A stretch of 64,000 nt of DNA from Aquirufa aurantiipilula (GCF_019923745.1 NZ_JAANOG010000006.1:154872-218871); one strand, 5' to 3'; positions 15,666 through 24,685 are shown, numbered from the stretch's first letter. Notes: generated by a model from the letters alone, not told the origin. Program-made: numbers and translations.

Positions 15666-16874
15666 ATGACTCAAAAAAAAGTATTAATCTCTGGTGCAAG
15701 TATTGCTGGACCCACTCTTGCTTTCTGGCTTAATCGATATGGTTTTAAAACGACCATTGTAGAACGTGCTGAATCATTAAGACTTGGTGGACAAAATGTA
15801 GATATCAAAGGAGCAGCACAAAAGGTGGCACAGTTAATGGGCATAGAAGATGAAATTAGAGCCGCAGACACGGGTGAATTAGGTGTTCAATTCGTGAATG
15901 AAGCTAATGTGATACAAGCTGCTTTACCAAAAGGGGAATCTAATTTGGGAACTAGCGAATTGGAAATTCTCAGAGGGGATTTAGTAAAAATACTATATAA
16001 TCACACTAAGGATGATGTGGAATACCTTTTTGGGAATCAAATAATACAGTTGGACGAAATAGAAGAAAGTGTAAAAGTGACCTTTCAGAACGGTGAAATC
16101 CGGGTTTTTGATTTAGTTATTTGTGCGGATGGTATTCGCTCACGTACGCGAGGTTTAATTTTCGGAGAAGAACCTGTAGTCCGCCCTGTGGGTCTTTATG
16201 TTTCCTATTTTACCATTCCTAGGGCCGCATCAGATAGTCGTTGGGCTAGATGGTATAATGCAAGTAATGCTCGAGTTATAGTCATGCGGCCAGATAATGA
16301 AGAGACTACAAGAGCTTCATTTTCTTTTTTATCTGAACCCATGGGATATGAAAAATTATCCACCATGGAACAGATATCCTTACTCAAACAAAAGTTTTCA
16401 GATGCGGGTTGGGAGGTCAAAAGAGTTTTATCTGCATTGGAAAATAATACGGACATCTATTTTGATGCCATCAGTCAAGTAATAGCCCCTAGATGGTCCA
16501 AAGGTCGGTGTGCTATGACTGGAGATGCCGCTTTTTGTCCTTCACCATTGACAGGCATGGGCGTAAGTCTTTCCGTTTTGGGAGCATATATTCTGGCAGG
16601 AGAACTTTCCACACATACGGATCACCAACAGGCCTTTGCTGCTTATGAAAAAGTATTTAGGCCTTATGTAACCAAGATTCAAAAACTTCCGCCAGGCGTT
16701 CCCAAATTGGCACATCCCAAAACGAAAATGGGGATATTCTTGTTGAACACGATCATCAAAATTATCTCTAGCAAGGCCGTTCAAAAATTGGGTTCTCTTT
16801 TTTCTGGAAAAGAAAAGTCATCCACCGATGATACGATTGAACTACCGGATTATTCGAAACTAGTAAGTGTTTAA
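15666..16874 (+). CDS. FAD-dependent monooxygenase (TetX/PHBH-like)
   Basis: A 402-residue class A flavoprotein monooxygenase. The FAD-binding dinucleotide fold sits at the start (VLISGASIAGPTLAFWL, glycines at about 9-14). A mid-chain CADGIRSRTRG motif contacts FAD and NAD(P)H, and GDAAFCPSPLTGMGVSLS is at about 286-301. These define the PHBH/TetX group, which hydroxylates aromatic or tetracycline-like substrates; the natural substrate cannot be told. The start at 15666 directly precedes the Rossmann strand. It lies 80 bp after a B1 metallo-beta-lactamase on the same strand. The C-terminus carries a hydrophobic/basic extension (IFLLNTIIKIISSKAVQKL). Confidence 0.88.
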   Translation: MTQKKVLISGASIAGPTLAFWLNRYGFKTTIVERAESLRLGGQNVDIKGAAQKVAQLMGIEDEIRAADTGELGVQFVNEANVIQAALPKGESNLGTSELEILRGDLVKILYNHTKDDVEYLFGNQIIQLDEIEESVKVTFQNGEIRVFDLVICADGIRSRTRGLIFGEEPVVRPVGLYVSYFTIPRAASDSRWARWYNASNARVIVMRPDNEETTRASFSFLSEPMGYEKLSTMEQISLLKQKFSDAGWEVKRVLSALENNTDIYFDAISQVIAPRWSKGRCAMTGDAAFCPSPLTGMGVSLSVLGAYILAGELSTHTDHQQAFAAYEKVFRPYVTKIQKLPPGVPKLAHPKTKMGIFLLNTIIKIISSKAVQKLGSLFSGKEKSSTDDTIELPDYSKLVSV

Positions 16875-16952
16875 AAAGGGGGGAGTTAGATATATGAAAT
16901 TATTTTTTCAATTCTGATTCTCTCTTTTTATAGTATTGATTGTTCATCCAAT

Positions 16953-17954
16953 TCACTTCACTTTCACCACAACTTTTCCTTTGGTTCGTCCATTAGAAAC
17001 ATAGTCCATCGCTTCATTCAGCTGGTCAATAGGATAGATTTTATCAATCACTGGACGGATAGCTCCCGACTCAATCAGATTGCTAATTTCTGCCAATTGT
17101 TGACCATTGGCTTTCATGAACAAAAAGGAATATTCTACGTTTAATTTCTTGGCTTGCTTTCTGATTTTGCTACTGATAAAAAACATAATAACCTTCATCC
17201 ACCAAGCTAAATGGAATTCTTGGGCATAAGCGGGATCTGGAGGACCGGAAATGGAAATGACTTTTCCACCTGGTTTTAAAATTCGCATAGACTTTTCTAG
17301 CGTTTTTTCGTCTTGGCTATTTAAGACCACATCATAGTCTTTTAATATGGTTTCAAAATCTTGTGTTTTGTAATCAATGATTACATCTGCCCCTAAACTT
17401 TTCACTAAGTCCATATTAGCGGCACTAGTACTAGTTGCAACGCTTGCACCTAGATGCTTCGCCAATTGAATGGTAATGGTTCCTACGCCGCCAGAACCTG
17501 CCTGAATAAAGATTTTTTGTCCCTTTTTCAGTTGGGCTTTTTCCACCATCGCTTGCCAAGCTGTAAGTGCTACTAAAGGAAACGAAGCGGCTTCTTCAAA
17601 AGAAATGCCTTTAGGTTTTAGTGCTATATCATTTTCATTGACAGCAATATATTCAGCAAAAGTACCAATGTGATAATCAGCAGGACGAGAAAAAACCTCA
17701 TCTCCAACGTTGAAACGGCTAACTTTGGAACCAATTTCAACAATAGTCCCTGCCAAATCATGTCCTAAAATCAAAGGAAATCTATAAGGCATGAATAGTT
17801 TAAATTCCCCATTTTTCAGTTTGAAATCCAATGGATTTATGCTTGTAGCATGTATTTGAATTAATACTTCGTGGTCTTTGGCTGTAGGCTGTGGGATTTC
17901 TGATTGTAGAAATTTTTCTTCTTTACCGTATTTATTTATCGTGTAGGCTTTCAT
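16953..17954 (-). CDS. NAD(P)-dependent quinone oxidoreductase-like (MDR superfamily)
   Basis: A 333-residue medium-chain reductase of the zinc-free quinone oxidoreductase type. It has an N-terminal GroES-like domain (HATSINPLDFKLKNGEF, ILGHDLAGTIVEIG) and a Rossmann domain with IQAGSGGVGTITIQLAKHLGA. No catalytic or structural zinc cysteines are present, which fits NADPH:quinone or enone reductases. It lies 50 bp upstream of nothing on its strand and is convergent with the TetX-like gene. A role in reducing reactive carbonyls or quinones is inferred. Confidence 0.9.
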   Translation of the reverse strand: MKAYTINKYGKEEKFLQSEIPQPTAKDHEVLIQIHATSINPLDFKLKNGEFKLFMPYRFPLILGHDLAGTIVEIGSKVSRFNVGDEVFSRPADYHIGTFAEYIAVNENDIALKPKGISFEEAASFPLVALTAWQAMVEKAQLKKGQKIFIQAGSGGVGTITIQLAKHLGASVATSTSAANMDLVKSLGADVIIDYKTQDFETILKDYDVVLNSQDEKTLEKSMRILKPGGKVISISGPPDPAYAQEFHLAWWMKVIMFFISSKIRKQAKKLNVEYSFLFMKANGQQLAEISNLIESGAIRPVIDKIYPIDQLNEAMDYVSNGRTKGKVVVKVK

Positions 17955-18004
17955 TTTATATGTTCTTGAGGGTTATATTTTAGAGTAAGAAGGTCAATTT
18001 AGAA

Positions 18005-19705
18005 TTATAAATTCCGCTTCTTTTTTTCTCTGATTGCATAATCCACAGCTCTAGCTGTCAGGGCCATGTAAGTCAAAGAGGGGTTTTGGGTAGAAGTGGA
18101 AGTCATGCAAGAGCCATCTGTGACAAACACATTTTTACAATGATGCATTTGGTTAAATGCATTCAACATAGAGCTTTTAGGGTCTCTGCCCATTCGCACT
18201 CCTCCCATCTCATGATTTTCGTTTCCTGGTAAACGTTTGGTATCAATGGGCTGTATATTTTTGAAACCGGCCGCCTCATACATTTCGGTAAATTGCTGAT
18301 GAAAATCTTTTAACATCTTCTCATCATTTTCATCATAAGCTATCGAAACGCGGAGCTGGGGAATCCCATACTTATCTTTTAGTTCTTTGTCCAAACGAAC
18401 AGTAGAATGAGCTTTGGGAATGGTTTCCCCCATCATGCCGACATTGATGTGCCAATTTCCCAGCTTTTGCCTTATCAAAGATTGCTTCAATGATTCTCCT
18501 ATAAAATCTTGAGAAGGATTTTCCGTAACCCTGCTTGCCGAAAGGTTACTGGCATAGCCTCTCAGAAAATCTGTTTCTTGTTTATATACATTTCTAAAGC
18601 GAGGGATATAGCCAGATGTAGGCCTTTTCCCCTCTGTTTTAAAACCTAATTCCCCCTCATACTCTGCGGTAATCCTACCACGATAACTATGAAAAGCCAT
18701 GTGTGTTCCTAAAATTCCAGCATCATTCCCTAGTCCGTTGGGAAAACGAGAAGAAATGGAATTCAATAAGATTAAATTAGTGGCCAAAGGAGAAGCATTT
18801 ACAAAAATAACAGAGGCAAAATATTCCTCCATTTCATGAGTTAATGCATTCACTACTCGAACCCCAATGGCCTTGTTTTTATTCTCATCAAAAATGATGG
18901 AATGGGCAATGGCATGTGTTTTTAAAGTTAAATTTCCCGTAGCGTAAGCGGCAGGCAATGTGGCTGAATTGCTGCTAAAATATGCCCCATAAGGACAGCC
19001 TCTTTCACAAAGCGTTCGATGCTGGCATTGACTACGACCTAGGGACATGTGGATTTTATCTGCCTGACTTAAATTGGCTGTACGTGCTATAATGACATGT
19101 CGATCTGAGTACTTATTTTTTAATACTTGGCCAAAATGTTTTTCGACACAGGAAAGCTCAAAGGGCTTGATGAAGTCTCCGTCGGGTAATGTTTCCAATC
19201 CATCTTTATTTCCAGAAATCCCTACAAATTTTTCAACATAGCTGTACCAAGGCGCTATATCTTGATAGCGAATGGGCCAGTCGACAGCAAAGCCATCACG
19301 TGCTGGACCTGTAAAATCAAAATCACTCCAGCGCTGCGTATGTCGGCCCCATAACAGGGATCTACCACCCACATGGTAGGCTCGAATCCAGTCGTAAGGT
19401 TTTTCTTGAATGTATGCCTGTTCTTCATCTTTCGTTAAAAAATGAGAGGTAGCTTCGGAAAAAATGAAGTTTTTACTGGCAATTTGATACTCCTTTTTAA
19501 TTTCCAAAGGAACTTGTCCTCCATGGGGGAAATCCCAAGGATGATGCATGGCTGTAGGGTAATCGGCCACATGTTTTACATCTCTACCTCGATCCAGTAA
19601 AAGTGTTTTTAAGCCTTTTTCTGTTAGTTCTTTGGCAGACCATCCACCACTGATACCTGAGCCAATGACTATGGCATCAAACGTATTTTTATCTTTAGAG
19701 CTCAT
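18005..19705 (-). CDS. GMC-family oxidoreductase
   Basis: A 566-residue FAD-dependent glucose-methanol-choline oxidoreductase of the type found in sugar oxidation in Bacteroidota. The FAD-binding IVIGSGISGGWSAKELTEKG lies near residue 13. The GMC signature HVGGRSLLWGRHTQRW is present, a CERGCPYGAYFSSNS cysteine segment sits mid-chain, and NHEMGGVRMG near the C-terminus holds the catalytic-histidine region, with NPSLTYMALTARA closing the FAD fold. The gluconate dehydrogenase subunit-3-like partner that often precedes such genes is absent. The start codon lies 3 bp after the stop of the TIM-barrel isomerase upstream, so the two are one operon. Confidence 0.93.
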   Translation of the reverse strand: MSSKDKNTFDAIVIGSGISGGWSAKELTEKGLKTLLLDRGRDVKHVADYPTAMHHPWDFPHGGQVPLEIKKEYQIASKNFIFSEATSHFLTKDEEQAYIQEKPYDWIRAYHVGGRSLLWGRHTQRWSDFDFTGPARDGFAVDWPIRYQDIAPWYSYVEKFVGISGNKDGLETLPDGDFIKPFELSCVEKHFGQVLKNKYSDRHVIIARTANLSQADKIHMSLGRSQCQHRTLCERGCPYGAYFSSNSATLPAAYATGNLTLKTHAIAHSIIFDENKNKAIGVRVVNALTHEMEEYFASVIFVNASPLATNLILLNSISSRFPNGLGNDAGILGTHMAFHSYRGRITAEYEGELGFKTEGKRPTSGYIPRFRNVYKQETDFLRGYASNLSASRVTENPSQDFIGESLKQSLIRQKLGNWHINVGMMGETIPKAHSTVRLDKELKDKYGIPQLRVSIAYDENDEKMLKDFHQQFTEMYEAAGFKNIQPIDTKRLPGNENHEMGGVRMGRDPKSSMLNAFNQMHHCKNVFVTDGSCMTSTSTQNPSLTYMALTARAVDYAIREKKKRNL

Positions 19706-19708
19706 TTT

Positions 19709-20605
19709 TTACTGCCAAAATTTGGAAAAGTTTTTTGAGAAATGGGGAATGGCAATTTCTGGTTCTTGTATTTCTGGATGCCAAAGTTTTTCCCATTCAA
19801 AACTATAATATCCCGTATAGCCTCCTGATTTCAATGCAAGAAGAGCCTCTTTAACGGGGGCATTTCCTTCACCCAAAAGCGTGTATTTTTCCCCTGAATC
19901 TGAAACGATGGCGTCTTTTATATGCGTATGTAAAATATACTTTTTCAAAAGGGAATAGACTTGAGCAGGGGGTTCTTTTGTAATGGACCACATATTAAAA
20001 AAGTCCCAAACCAAACCCACTTGGGCATGATTTGTCTCTTGCATGATATGGAGTAACATATCACTTTTGATCACTTTTCCGTGGGATTCCAACAGGACTT
20101 TTACACCAGAAGATTTGGCAAAATTTCCTAATTCTATCAATGATTGAATGATGGCTTGGACGGTTTCTTTTTCATCTTGATCCTTGGGTAGGTCATTCGG
20201 AAATACGCGAATGAATGGGCAGGATAATTGACTAGCTAGCTCGATGAATTTTTTAGCTTCATCCAAATTGCTTTGCTTCTTTTTAGGATCTAAAAAATGC
20301 ATGTTGGCGGATGAACCCAAATTGACAATTTTCAAACCAGCATCTTGTACTTGCCTCTTTGTGGATGAAATATTCGACTGGGAAAATATAGGATGAGTAG
20401 GAAGGTCTAAATTTCCTTTTATTCCTCTTATTTCAATTCCTGAATAGGCATTTTTTACGGCATGCTGTATGACTTGAGGAAAATCCCAAGCAGGGCAGCC
20501 TAAAGTGGAAAAGGACAAAAGAGCTTTAGGTGCTTGAAATATATGCCAGGCTGATAGACCTATAAGTCCTGAGCTTTGTTTTAAAAATGCACGCCGGTTT
20601 TTCAT
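19709..20605 (-). CDS. Tat-exported sugar phosphate isomerase/epimerase-like TIM-barrel protein
   Basis: A 298-residue xylose-isomerase-like TIM-barrel (AP endonuclease 2 superfamily). The N-terminus MKNRRAFLKQSSGLIGLSAW resembles a twin-arginine signal, so export in folded form is likely. The barrel shows metal-ligand type residues typical of the fold: Glu in LLESHGK, Asp/His in HTHIKDA, and Glu in YYSFEWEKLWHP. It is the first gene of a two-gene operon with the GMC oxidoreductase. Together they suggest periplasmic oxidation and epimerisation of a sugar or keto-glycoside; the substrate is unknown. Confidence 0.87.
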   Translation of the reverse strand: MKNRRAFLKQSSGLIGLSAWHIFQAPKALLSFSTLGCPAWDFPQVIQHAVKNAYSGIEIRGIKGNLDLPTHPIFSQSNISSTKRQVQDAGLKIVNLGSSANMHFLDPKKKQSNLDEAKKFIELASQLSCPFIRVFPNDLPKDQDEKETVQAIIQSLIELGNFAKSSGVKVLLESHGKVIKSDMLLHIMQETNHAQVGLVWDFFNMWSITKEPPAQVYSLLKKYILHTHIKDAIVSDSGEKYTLLGEGNAPVKEALLALKSGGYTGYYSFEWEKLWHPEIQEPEIAIPHFSKNFSKFWQ

Positions 20606-20684
20606 TTGTTCACCTAGATATGACGTTCAATGTAATAAAATTATCTTTATAACTTGCCATGAAATGACATAAGGCATTTAAACG

Positions 20685-20703
20685 AAAACGGTGATTCCGT
20701 TTT
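20685..20703. promoter_or_regulatory. Inverted repeat in divergent promoter region
   Basis: AAAACGG/CCGTTTT with a 5-nt centre, located between the divergent isomerase gene (start 20605) and the small gene starting at 20751. An exact TATTTTTG -7 type element follows at 20710-20717, correctly placed for the rightward gene. The repeat is a possible operator. Confidence 0.4.
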
Positions 20704-20750
20704 GATCAATATTTTTGTTTTAAATTGAAGTCATAAACTGAATTTATCGT

Positions 20751-21050
20751 ATGAATGACATTCTTTCGTTTAAAGAAACACTAAAACAATCATCGCCTCC
20801 CTCCAATTTTGACTTGATTTTGAAGAGTCTTTGGTACGATGCCAAGGGGGATTGGGATAAGGCGCATGCGCAAGTAGATCAATTGAATGATCGAGATTCT
20901 GCTTGGGTACATGCCTATTTACATCGAAAAGAAGGGGATATTTGGAATGCAGACTATTGGTATGCTCGTGCTAAAAAAAGCCGTCCCCATGTTACTTTGG
21001 ATGAGGAGTGGGAAGAACTGATATCGTTTTTTTTAAAGAATGAAAAATAA
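20751..21050 (+). CDS. Small conserved hypothetical protein
   Basis: A 99-residue acidic, Trp-rich protein (SLWYDAKGDWDKAHAQVDQLNDRDSAWVHAYLHRKEGDIWNADYWYARA). The pattern is predicted to be all-helical and resembles small TPR-like cytoplasmic proteins seen in many Bacteroidota and Proteobacteria. No function is known to me. It stands alone, divergent from the isomerase/GMC operon and followed by a good terminator. Confidence 0.75.
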   Translation: MNDILSFKETLKQSSPPSNFDLILKSLWYDAKGDWDKAHAQVDQLNDRDSAWVHAYLHRKEGDIWNADYWYARAKKSRPHVTLDEEWEELISFFLKNEK

Positions 21051-21065
21051 TGGATGTATCATGAT

Positions 21066-21106
21066 ACAAAAAAGGCCCCAAGCATTTAGTTTGAGGCCTT
21101 TTTGTT
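21066..21106. terminator. Bidirectional terminator
   Basis: ACAAAAAAGGCC / GGCCTTTTTGT arms with an imperfect inner stem around GCATTTAG and a T-run, between the convergent genes ending at 21050 and 21123. Confidence 0.9.
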
Positions 21107-21122
21107 GGAATGAAACCTAGGT

Positions 21123-22271
21123 TTATTTAAAGAGCAAAGGTGCAAAATTGTTCAAGTAAATTCGCCAATTAGACCAAGTATGGCCTCCAGAATTGACAAA
21201 AAACGTATGTTTAAGACCATTTTCTGTCAAGGTTTTATCCAAAAGTCTAGCAGGCTCAATTAAAAAATCGGAATCTCCACAAGCCAAGAAATACAATTTA
21301 TAACCCGCTTTTTTCAGGTTTTGAAATTGTAAATTGTAATCTGCTTTTGCTTTTTCATCTGCTATTCTAATGCCATTGCTTAGTGGGCAGATATAGCTAA
21401 AAAATCCGGGATTCAAATTGGTAACTCGGATGGTATGTCCAGCTCCCATGGAAAGACCAGCAATGGCTCTTGATTTAGGATTGGCAATTACCTTAAAGTT
21501 TTTTTCAATGTAAGGAACGATATCTTTGATGATACTATTGACATATAAGTCGGCAAATTTAGGATCATTTCTATCAAAGGTTTTTTCGGGTAACATGGAA
21601 GTTTTAGCTGCTTGTTGGCCAGGGTTTCCATTAGGCATGACAACCAACATCGGTTTAGCTAAACCTTTCTCAATTAAATTGTCCATAATTTGACGGGTGC
21701 GACCCATGGTGCTCCAAGCATCTTCATCTCCTCCTGCTCCATGTAATAGGTAAAGTACAGGATATTTCTCTTTGCTTGATTCGTATCCAAATGGGGTATA
21801 TACAAACATTCTTCGGTTTACGCCAATGGTTGGAGAGTCATACCAAACCTGAGATAGGTTTCCCCGTTTATTGGCTTCAAAATAGTTGGCACTTAATTCT
21901 CCTGGAATAAGCAATACACTTAAATAGCGGGTTCCGTCACGCTGCATAAGAACGTTATAGGGATCTGTTACAGTAATTCCATCGACGATAAAATGATAGG
22001 TATAAAGTTCTGAGCTGGGTTTTGAAATGCTAACAGTCCAAAGTCCAGTTTTATCTTTTTTCATCAAAACAGATTGAGTGGGTTTTTCCATCCAAGAGCC
22101 GTAAAGTTTAACGGTATCGGCATAAGGATTTGAAATCCTAAAAAAGACTTCCTGATCTTTAATTTCAGGAGAAATAATCGGTTTTTGTCCAGCAAAATTG
22201 GCTAATTCTTGAGCATAAGAACCCCATGCTAAAAGGACGAAAAGTATTGAAAATAGATGTTTCTTTGTCAT
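21123..22271 (-). CDS. Secreted esterase with N-terminal CBM48/E-set domain (copy 1)
   Basis: A 382-residue exported esterase of the enterochelin-esterase/feruloyl-esterase (XynZ-like) type. A signal peptide (about 1-20) is followed by an immunoglobulin-like E-set/CBM48 domain (about 35-120, FRISNPYADTVKLYGSW...TYHFIVDG). The hydrolase domain has LYLLHGAGGDEDAWS, nucleophile S274 in GLSMGAGHT, an acid in ACGDSDFL, and a catalytic His in SGGHTWSNW. This architecture is used to deacylate xylan or other esterified glycans. It follows a paralogue 32 bp upstream on the same strand. Confidence 0.9.
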   Translation of the reverse strand: MTKKHLFSILFVLLAWGSYAQELANFAGQKPIISPEIKDQEVFFRISNPYADTVKLYGSWMEKPTQSVLMKKDKTGLWTVSISKPSSELYTYHFIVDGITVTDPYNVLMQRDGTRYLSVLLIPGELSANYFEANKRGNLSQVWYDSPTIGVNRRMFVYTPFGYESSKEKYPVLYLLHGAGGDEDAWSTMGRTRQIMDNLIEKGLAKPMLVVMPNGNPGQQAAKTSMLPEKTFDRNDPKFADLYVNSIIKDIVPYIEKNFKVIANPKSRAIAGLSMGAGHTIRVTNLNPGFFSYICPLSNGIRIADEKAKADYNLQFQNLKKAGYKLYFLACGDSDFLIEPARLLDKTLTENGLKHTFFVNSGGHTWSNWRIYLNNFAPLLFK

Positions 22272-22303
22272 GTGATCAATTTTTTAATCAAGTGATGATT
22301 CTC

Positions 22304-23455
22304 TTATTTGAAAAGTAGTTGTCCAAATGTCTTTAAATAGATTCTCCAGTTAGCCCAAGTATGACCTCCAGGTGAAACATAAAAAGTATGTGGTAATCCA
22401 TTTTTAGTTAAGGCCGCTTCTGTGGTTTTGGCCATTTCCCATAAGAAATCATCACTTCCGCAGGCAAACCAATATAATTTATATCCAGCTTTTTTTACTC
22501 CTTGAAGTTTTGCTTCAAATTCTGGAGTGATAGTCCGAACTCCAATACTAAGTGGACAGATGTAATTGAAAGTACCAGGGAATTCGTTGGTGACGCTAAT
22601 CGTATGTCCTCCACCCATGGATAGTCCGGCTACGGCTCTTGAGTCGGCATTTGGAATAGCTCTAAAATTAGTTTCTACATAGGGAATGATATCCTTTACG
22701 ATACTTGTGATGTATAAATTTTGAAATTTTGGGTCATTCCGATCATAGACTTTTTCTTCCATCAATGAAGTTTTAGCAGCCTGTTGACCAGGGTTTCCAT
22801 TGGGCATCACACATATCATGGGAACAGCTAATTTCTTTTCAATCAAATTATCAAGAATTTGAACGGCTCTACCCATAGTACTCCAAGCATCTTCATCTCC
22901 ACCGCCACCGTGAAGTAAATAAAGAACTGGATAATTTTGATTGGAATTTTCATACCCATATGGAGTATAAACATACATATGTCGATTGCTACCAATGGTT
23001 GGAGATTCATACCATACTTTTTTTAAGTTACCCCGTTGATTTGCCTCAGAATAAGTAGCTGTTTGTTCACCTGGTACCAGTAAAACACTTAAATATCGAA
23101 CGCCATCTCGTTGCAAAAAGATGTTATTTACATCATTGACATTCATTCCGTCCACGATGAAATGATAGGTATATAATTCGGCATTGGGTTTTGTAATACT
23201 TACAGACCAAGTGCCTAGGGAATCCTTCGACATGTTTGTTGATGAATCAGAACTCTTCATCCAAGAACCAAATAGGCGAACAAGTTTGGCTTTTGGGGCA
23301 GATATCCGAAAGGTGACGGTCTTTTCCCCTATTTCCGGAGATACAATGGCTACTCTTCTAAAATTGGCTATTTCTTGGGCTTGAGATGTAATGACCGAAA
23401 AGAGTATTATACCTAGCAGCACTAAAGAAAATGAAAAGGAGGATTTTGTTTTCAT
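22304..23455 (-). CDS. Secreted esterase with N-terminal CBM48/E-set domain (copy 2)
   Basis: A 383-residue paralogue of the gene ending at 21123, with the same layout: signal peptide (FSFSLVLLGIILFSVITSQA), E-set/CBM48 domain, then the esterase domain with LYLLHGGGGDEDAWSTMGR, GLSMGGGHT, ACGSDDFL and GGHTWANW. Identity with its neighbour is high throughout, so this is a tandem duplication with both triads intact. It is the first gene of the two-gene operon, with a long 364-bp upstream region. A third copy lies at 61705. Confidence 0.9.
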   Translation of the reverse strand: MKTKSSFSFSLVLLGIILFSVITSQAQEIANFRRVAIVSPEIGEKTVTFRISAPKAKLVRLFGSWMKSSDSSTNMSKDSLGTWSVSITKPNAELYTYHFIVDGMNVNDVNNIFLQRDGVRYLSVLLVPGEQTATYSEANQRGNLKKVWYESPTIGSNRHMYVYTPYGYENSNQNYPVLYLLHGGGGDEDAWSTMGRAVQILDNLIEKKLAVPMICVMPNGNPGQQAAKTSLMEEKVYDRNDPKFQNLYITSIVKDIIPYVETNFRAIPNADSRAVAGLSMGGGHTISVTNEFPGTFNYICPLSIGVRTITPEFEAKLQGVKKAGYKLYWFACGSDDFLWEMAKTTEAALTKNGLPHTFYVSPGGHTWANWRIYLKTFGQLLFK

Positions 23456-23819
23456 AACATACGGTTATTGAAAATGTTGCTTAAACATGTAATTATAATA
23501 TTTTTAATTTACAGATAATTTTGGTCGCATGATAAAAATTGCGACGAAAACAGTGAAATTCTCGAAATAACCAATTCTTTGTTAATTGTAGATTCTAATT
23601 TAACCTCTTATTCTCAGGAGAATGTTGGTTTCCTCTATCTAAATGGAATTAAATGGAGATTACAAATTTCCAACTTAGCAGGAAAGGGAGGTTGTTGATA
23701 TATAAATCGTATAGATCGAGAAATGGAAGGTGATTTGATGTCGAACAGAAGGAGGTACCTGGGGATGGGTCGAAATATGTTACTATTACCTAATCGAAAA
23801 TATAGAAATTAAAGTATGT
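23456..23819. other. 364-bp intergenic region upstream of the esterase pair
   Basis: No gene seen. It contains an inverted repeat GTCGCA/TGCGAC (23524-23529 and 23540-23545, 10-nt spacer) about 70 bp upstream of the esterase start, a possible operator. The rest is AT-rich with no clear promoter consensus. It lies between a leftward esterase operon and the 3' end of the leftward Nudix regulator. Confidence 0.5.
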
Positions 23820-24545
23820 TTATTTGGCAAAACGATACAAATATGGAGCCTTGTTTTGAGCACCAGTAAATTTTTTTTCTAATCTTTCCAATACCTTTAA
23901 ATCAAGTATTTTCTTTTGGAAATTATTAATAGCAAAGCTTCGTTCATATACTGCTTCATAGAGCTCTTGAATTTCCCTCATGGTGAAGACTTCTGGCAGA
24001 AGGTTAAAACCAATTAATTTAGAATCTAAGTTAAGTCGTAGTGCAGTTAAAGCTTCAAGAACAATGTCATTGTGGTCATGCATCATGACCGGTAGATCAT
24101 GAATATTTCGCCATTCCAATAGTTCATCAAACTCACCTGTTTGAGTGGTTACTTTTTGGATATCAACTAAGGCATAGTAACCTATACATACAAATCGATC
24201 TGTTAACCAAGAAATAACCTCATCTGTAAACCTATTGGAATCATATTGCCGATAACCAGCTCTCATGGTTTCATTAAAACTACTTTGAATAATCCTTGTC
24301 TCACTTCCAAAAACTCTAAACTGTTCTAAATAGATGTTTTTTAAATCAGTCCTTTCAAATAAAATCCTACTTGCTGCATTGTCGATGCTTTCCGTCTTTT
24401 TGATGTAACCACCAGGCAAAGCCCAAAGGTTATCTCCGAATTTTGATTTTGAAATTAGAATTTTTAATTCCTTTCCTTCATAGCCAAATATGACACAGTC
24501 AATGGATAAATGGGGTAAATATTGTTCTAAATTAAATTCTTTCAT
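23820..24545 (-). CDS. Nudix-domain transcriptional regulator (AraR/NrtR-like)
   Basis: About 241 residues from the ATG at 24545. The N-terminal Nudix fold (WALPGGYIKKTESIDNAASRILFERTDL) keeps G46, E52, R60 and E64 of the Nudix box. The metal-binding glutamates equivalent to REUxEE are replaced (E61 to I, E65 to R), so hydrolysis is unlikely. A C-terminal winged-helix segment (EVFTMREIQELYEAVYERSFAINNFQKKILDL) is typical of NrtR/AraR regulators, which bind a small-molecule effector with the dead Nudix domain. In Bacteroidetes such proteins control pentose and other sugar genes. A perfect palindrome lies in the divergent promoter region (24618-24650). Confidence 0.9.
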   Translation of the reverse strand: MKEFNLEQYLPHLSIDCVIFGYEGKELKILISKSKFGDNLWALPGGYIKKTESIDNAASRILFERTDLKNIYLEQFRVFGSETRIIQSSFNETMRAGYRQYDSNRFTDEVISWLTDRFVCIGYYALVDIQKVTTQTGEFDELLEWRNIHDLPVMMHDHNDIVLEALTALRLNLDSKLIGFNLLPEVFTMREIQELYEAVYERSFAINNFQKKILDLKVLERLEKKFTGAQNKAPYLYRFAK

Positions 24546-24617
24546 GTGAGGCGATTCCCAATTGGATAATACGAAAGTAAGATAAATCAATAATTTCAGA
24601 GGAAAAACTTTCTTGTA

Positions 24618-24650
24618 TTTTTTATTATCTATTTTTTAGATAATAAAAAA
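24618..24650. promoter_or_regulatory. Perfect palindrome, candidate operator of the Nudix regulator
   Basis: Perfect 14-bp arms TTTTTTATTATCTA/TAGATAATAAAAAA with a TTTTT centre, between the divergent Nudix regulator and the TolB-like gene. A TATATTTG -7 element for the rightward gene lies at 24657-24664. The right arm falls where the -33 region would be, so a bound regulator would block that promoter. Confidence 0.7.
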
Positions 24651-24656
24651 TTCTTC

Positions 24657-24664
24657 TATATTTG
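24657..24664 (+). promoter_or_regulatory. -7 promoter element of the TolB-like gene
   Basis: TATATTTG matches TAnnTTTG exactly and lies 21 nt upstream of the ATG at 24686. The -33 position has only a T-run and overlaps the palindrome. Confidence 0.55.
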
Positions 24665-24685
24665 GCCGAACCAAAATATAACATC

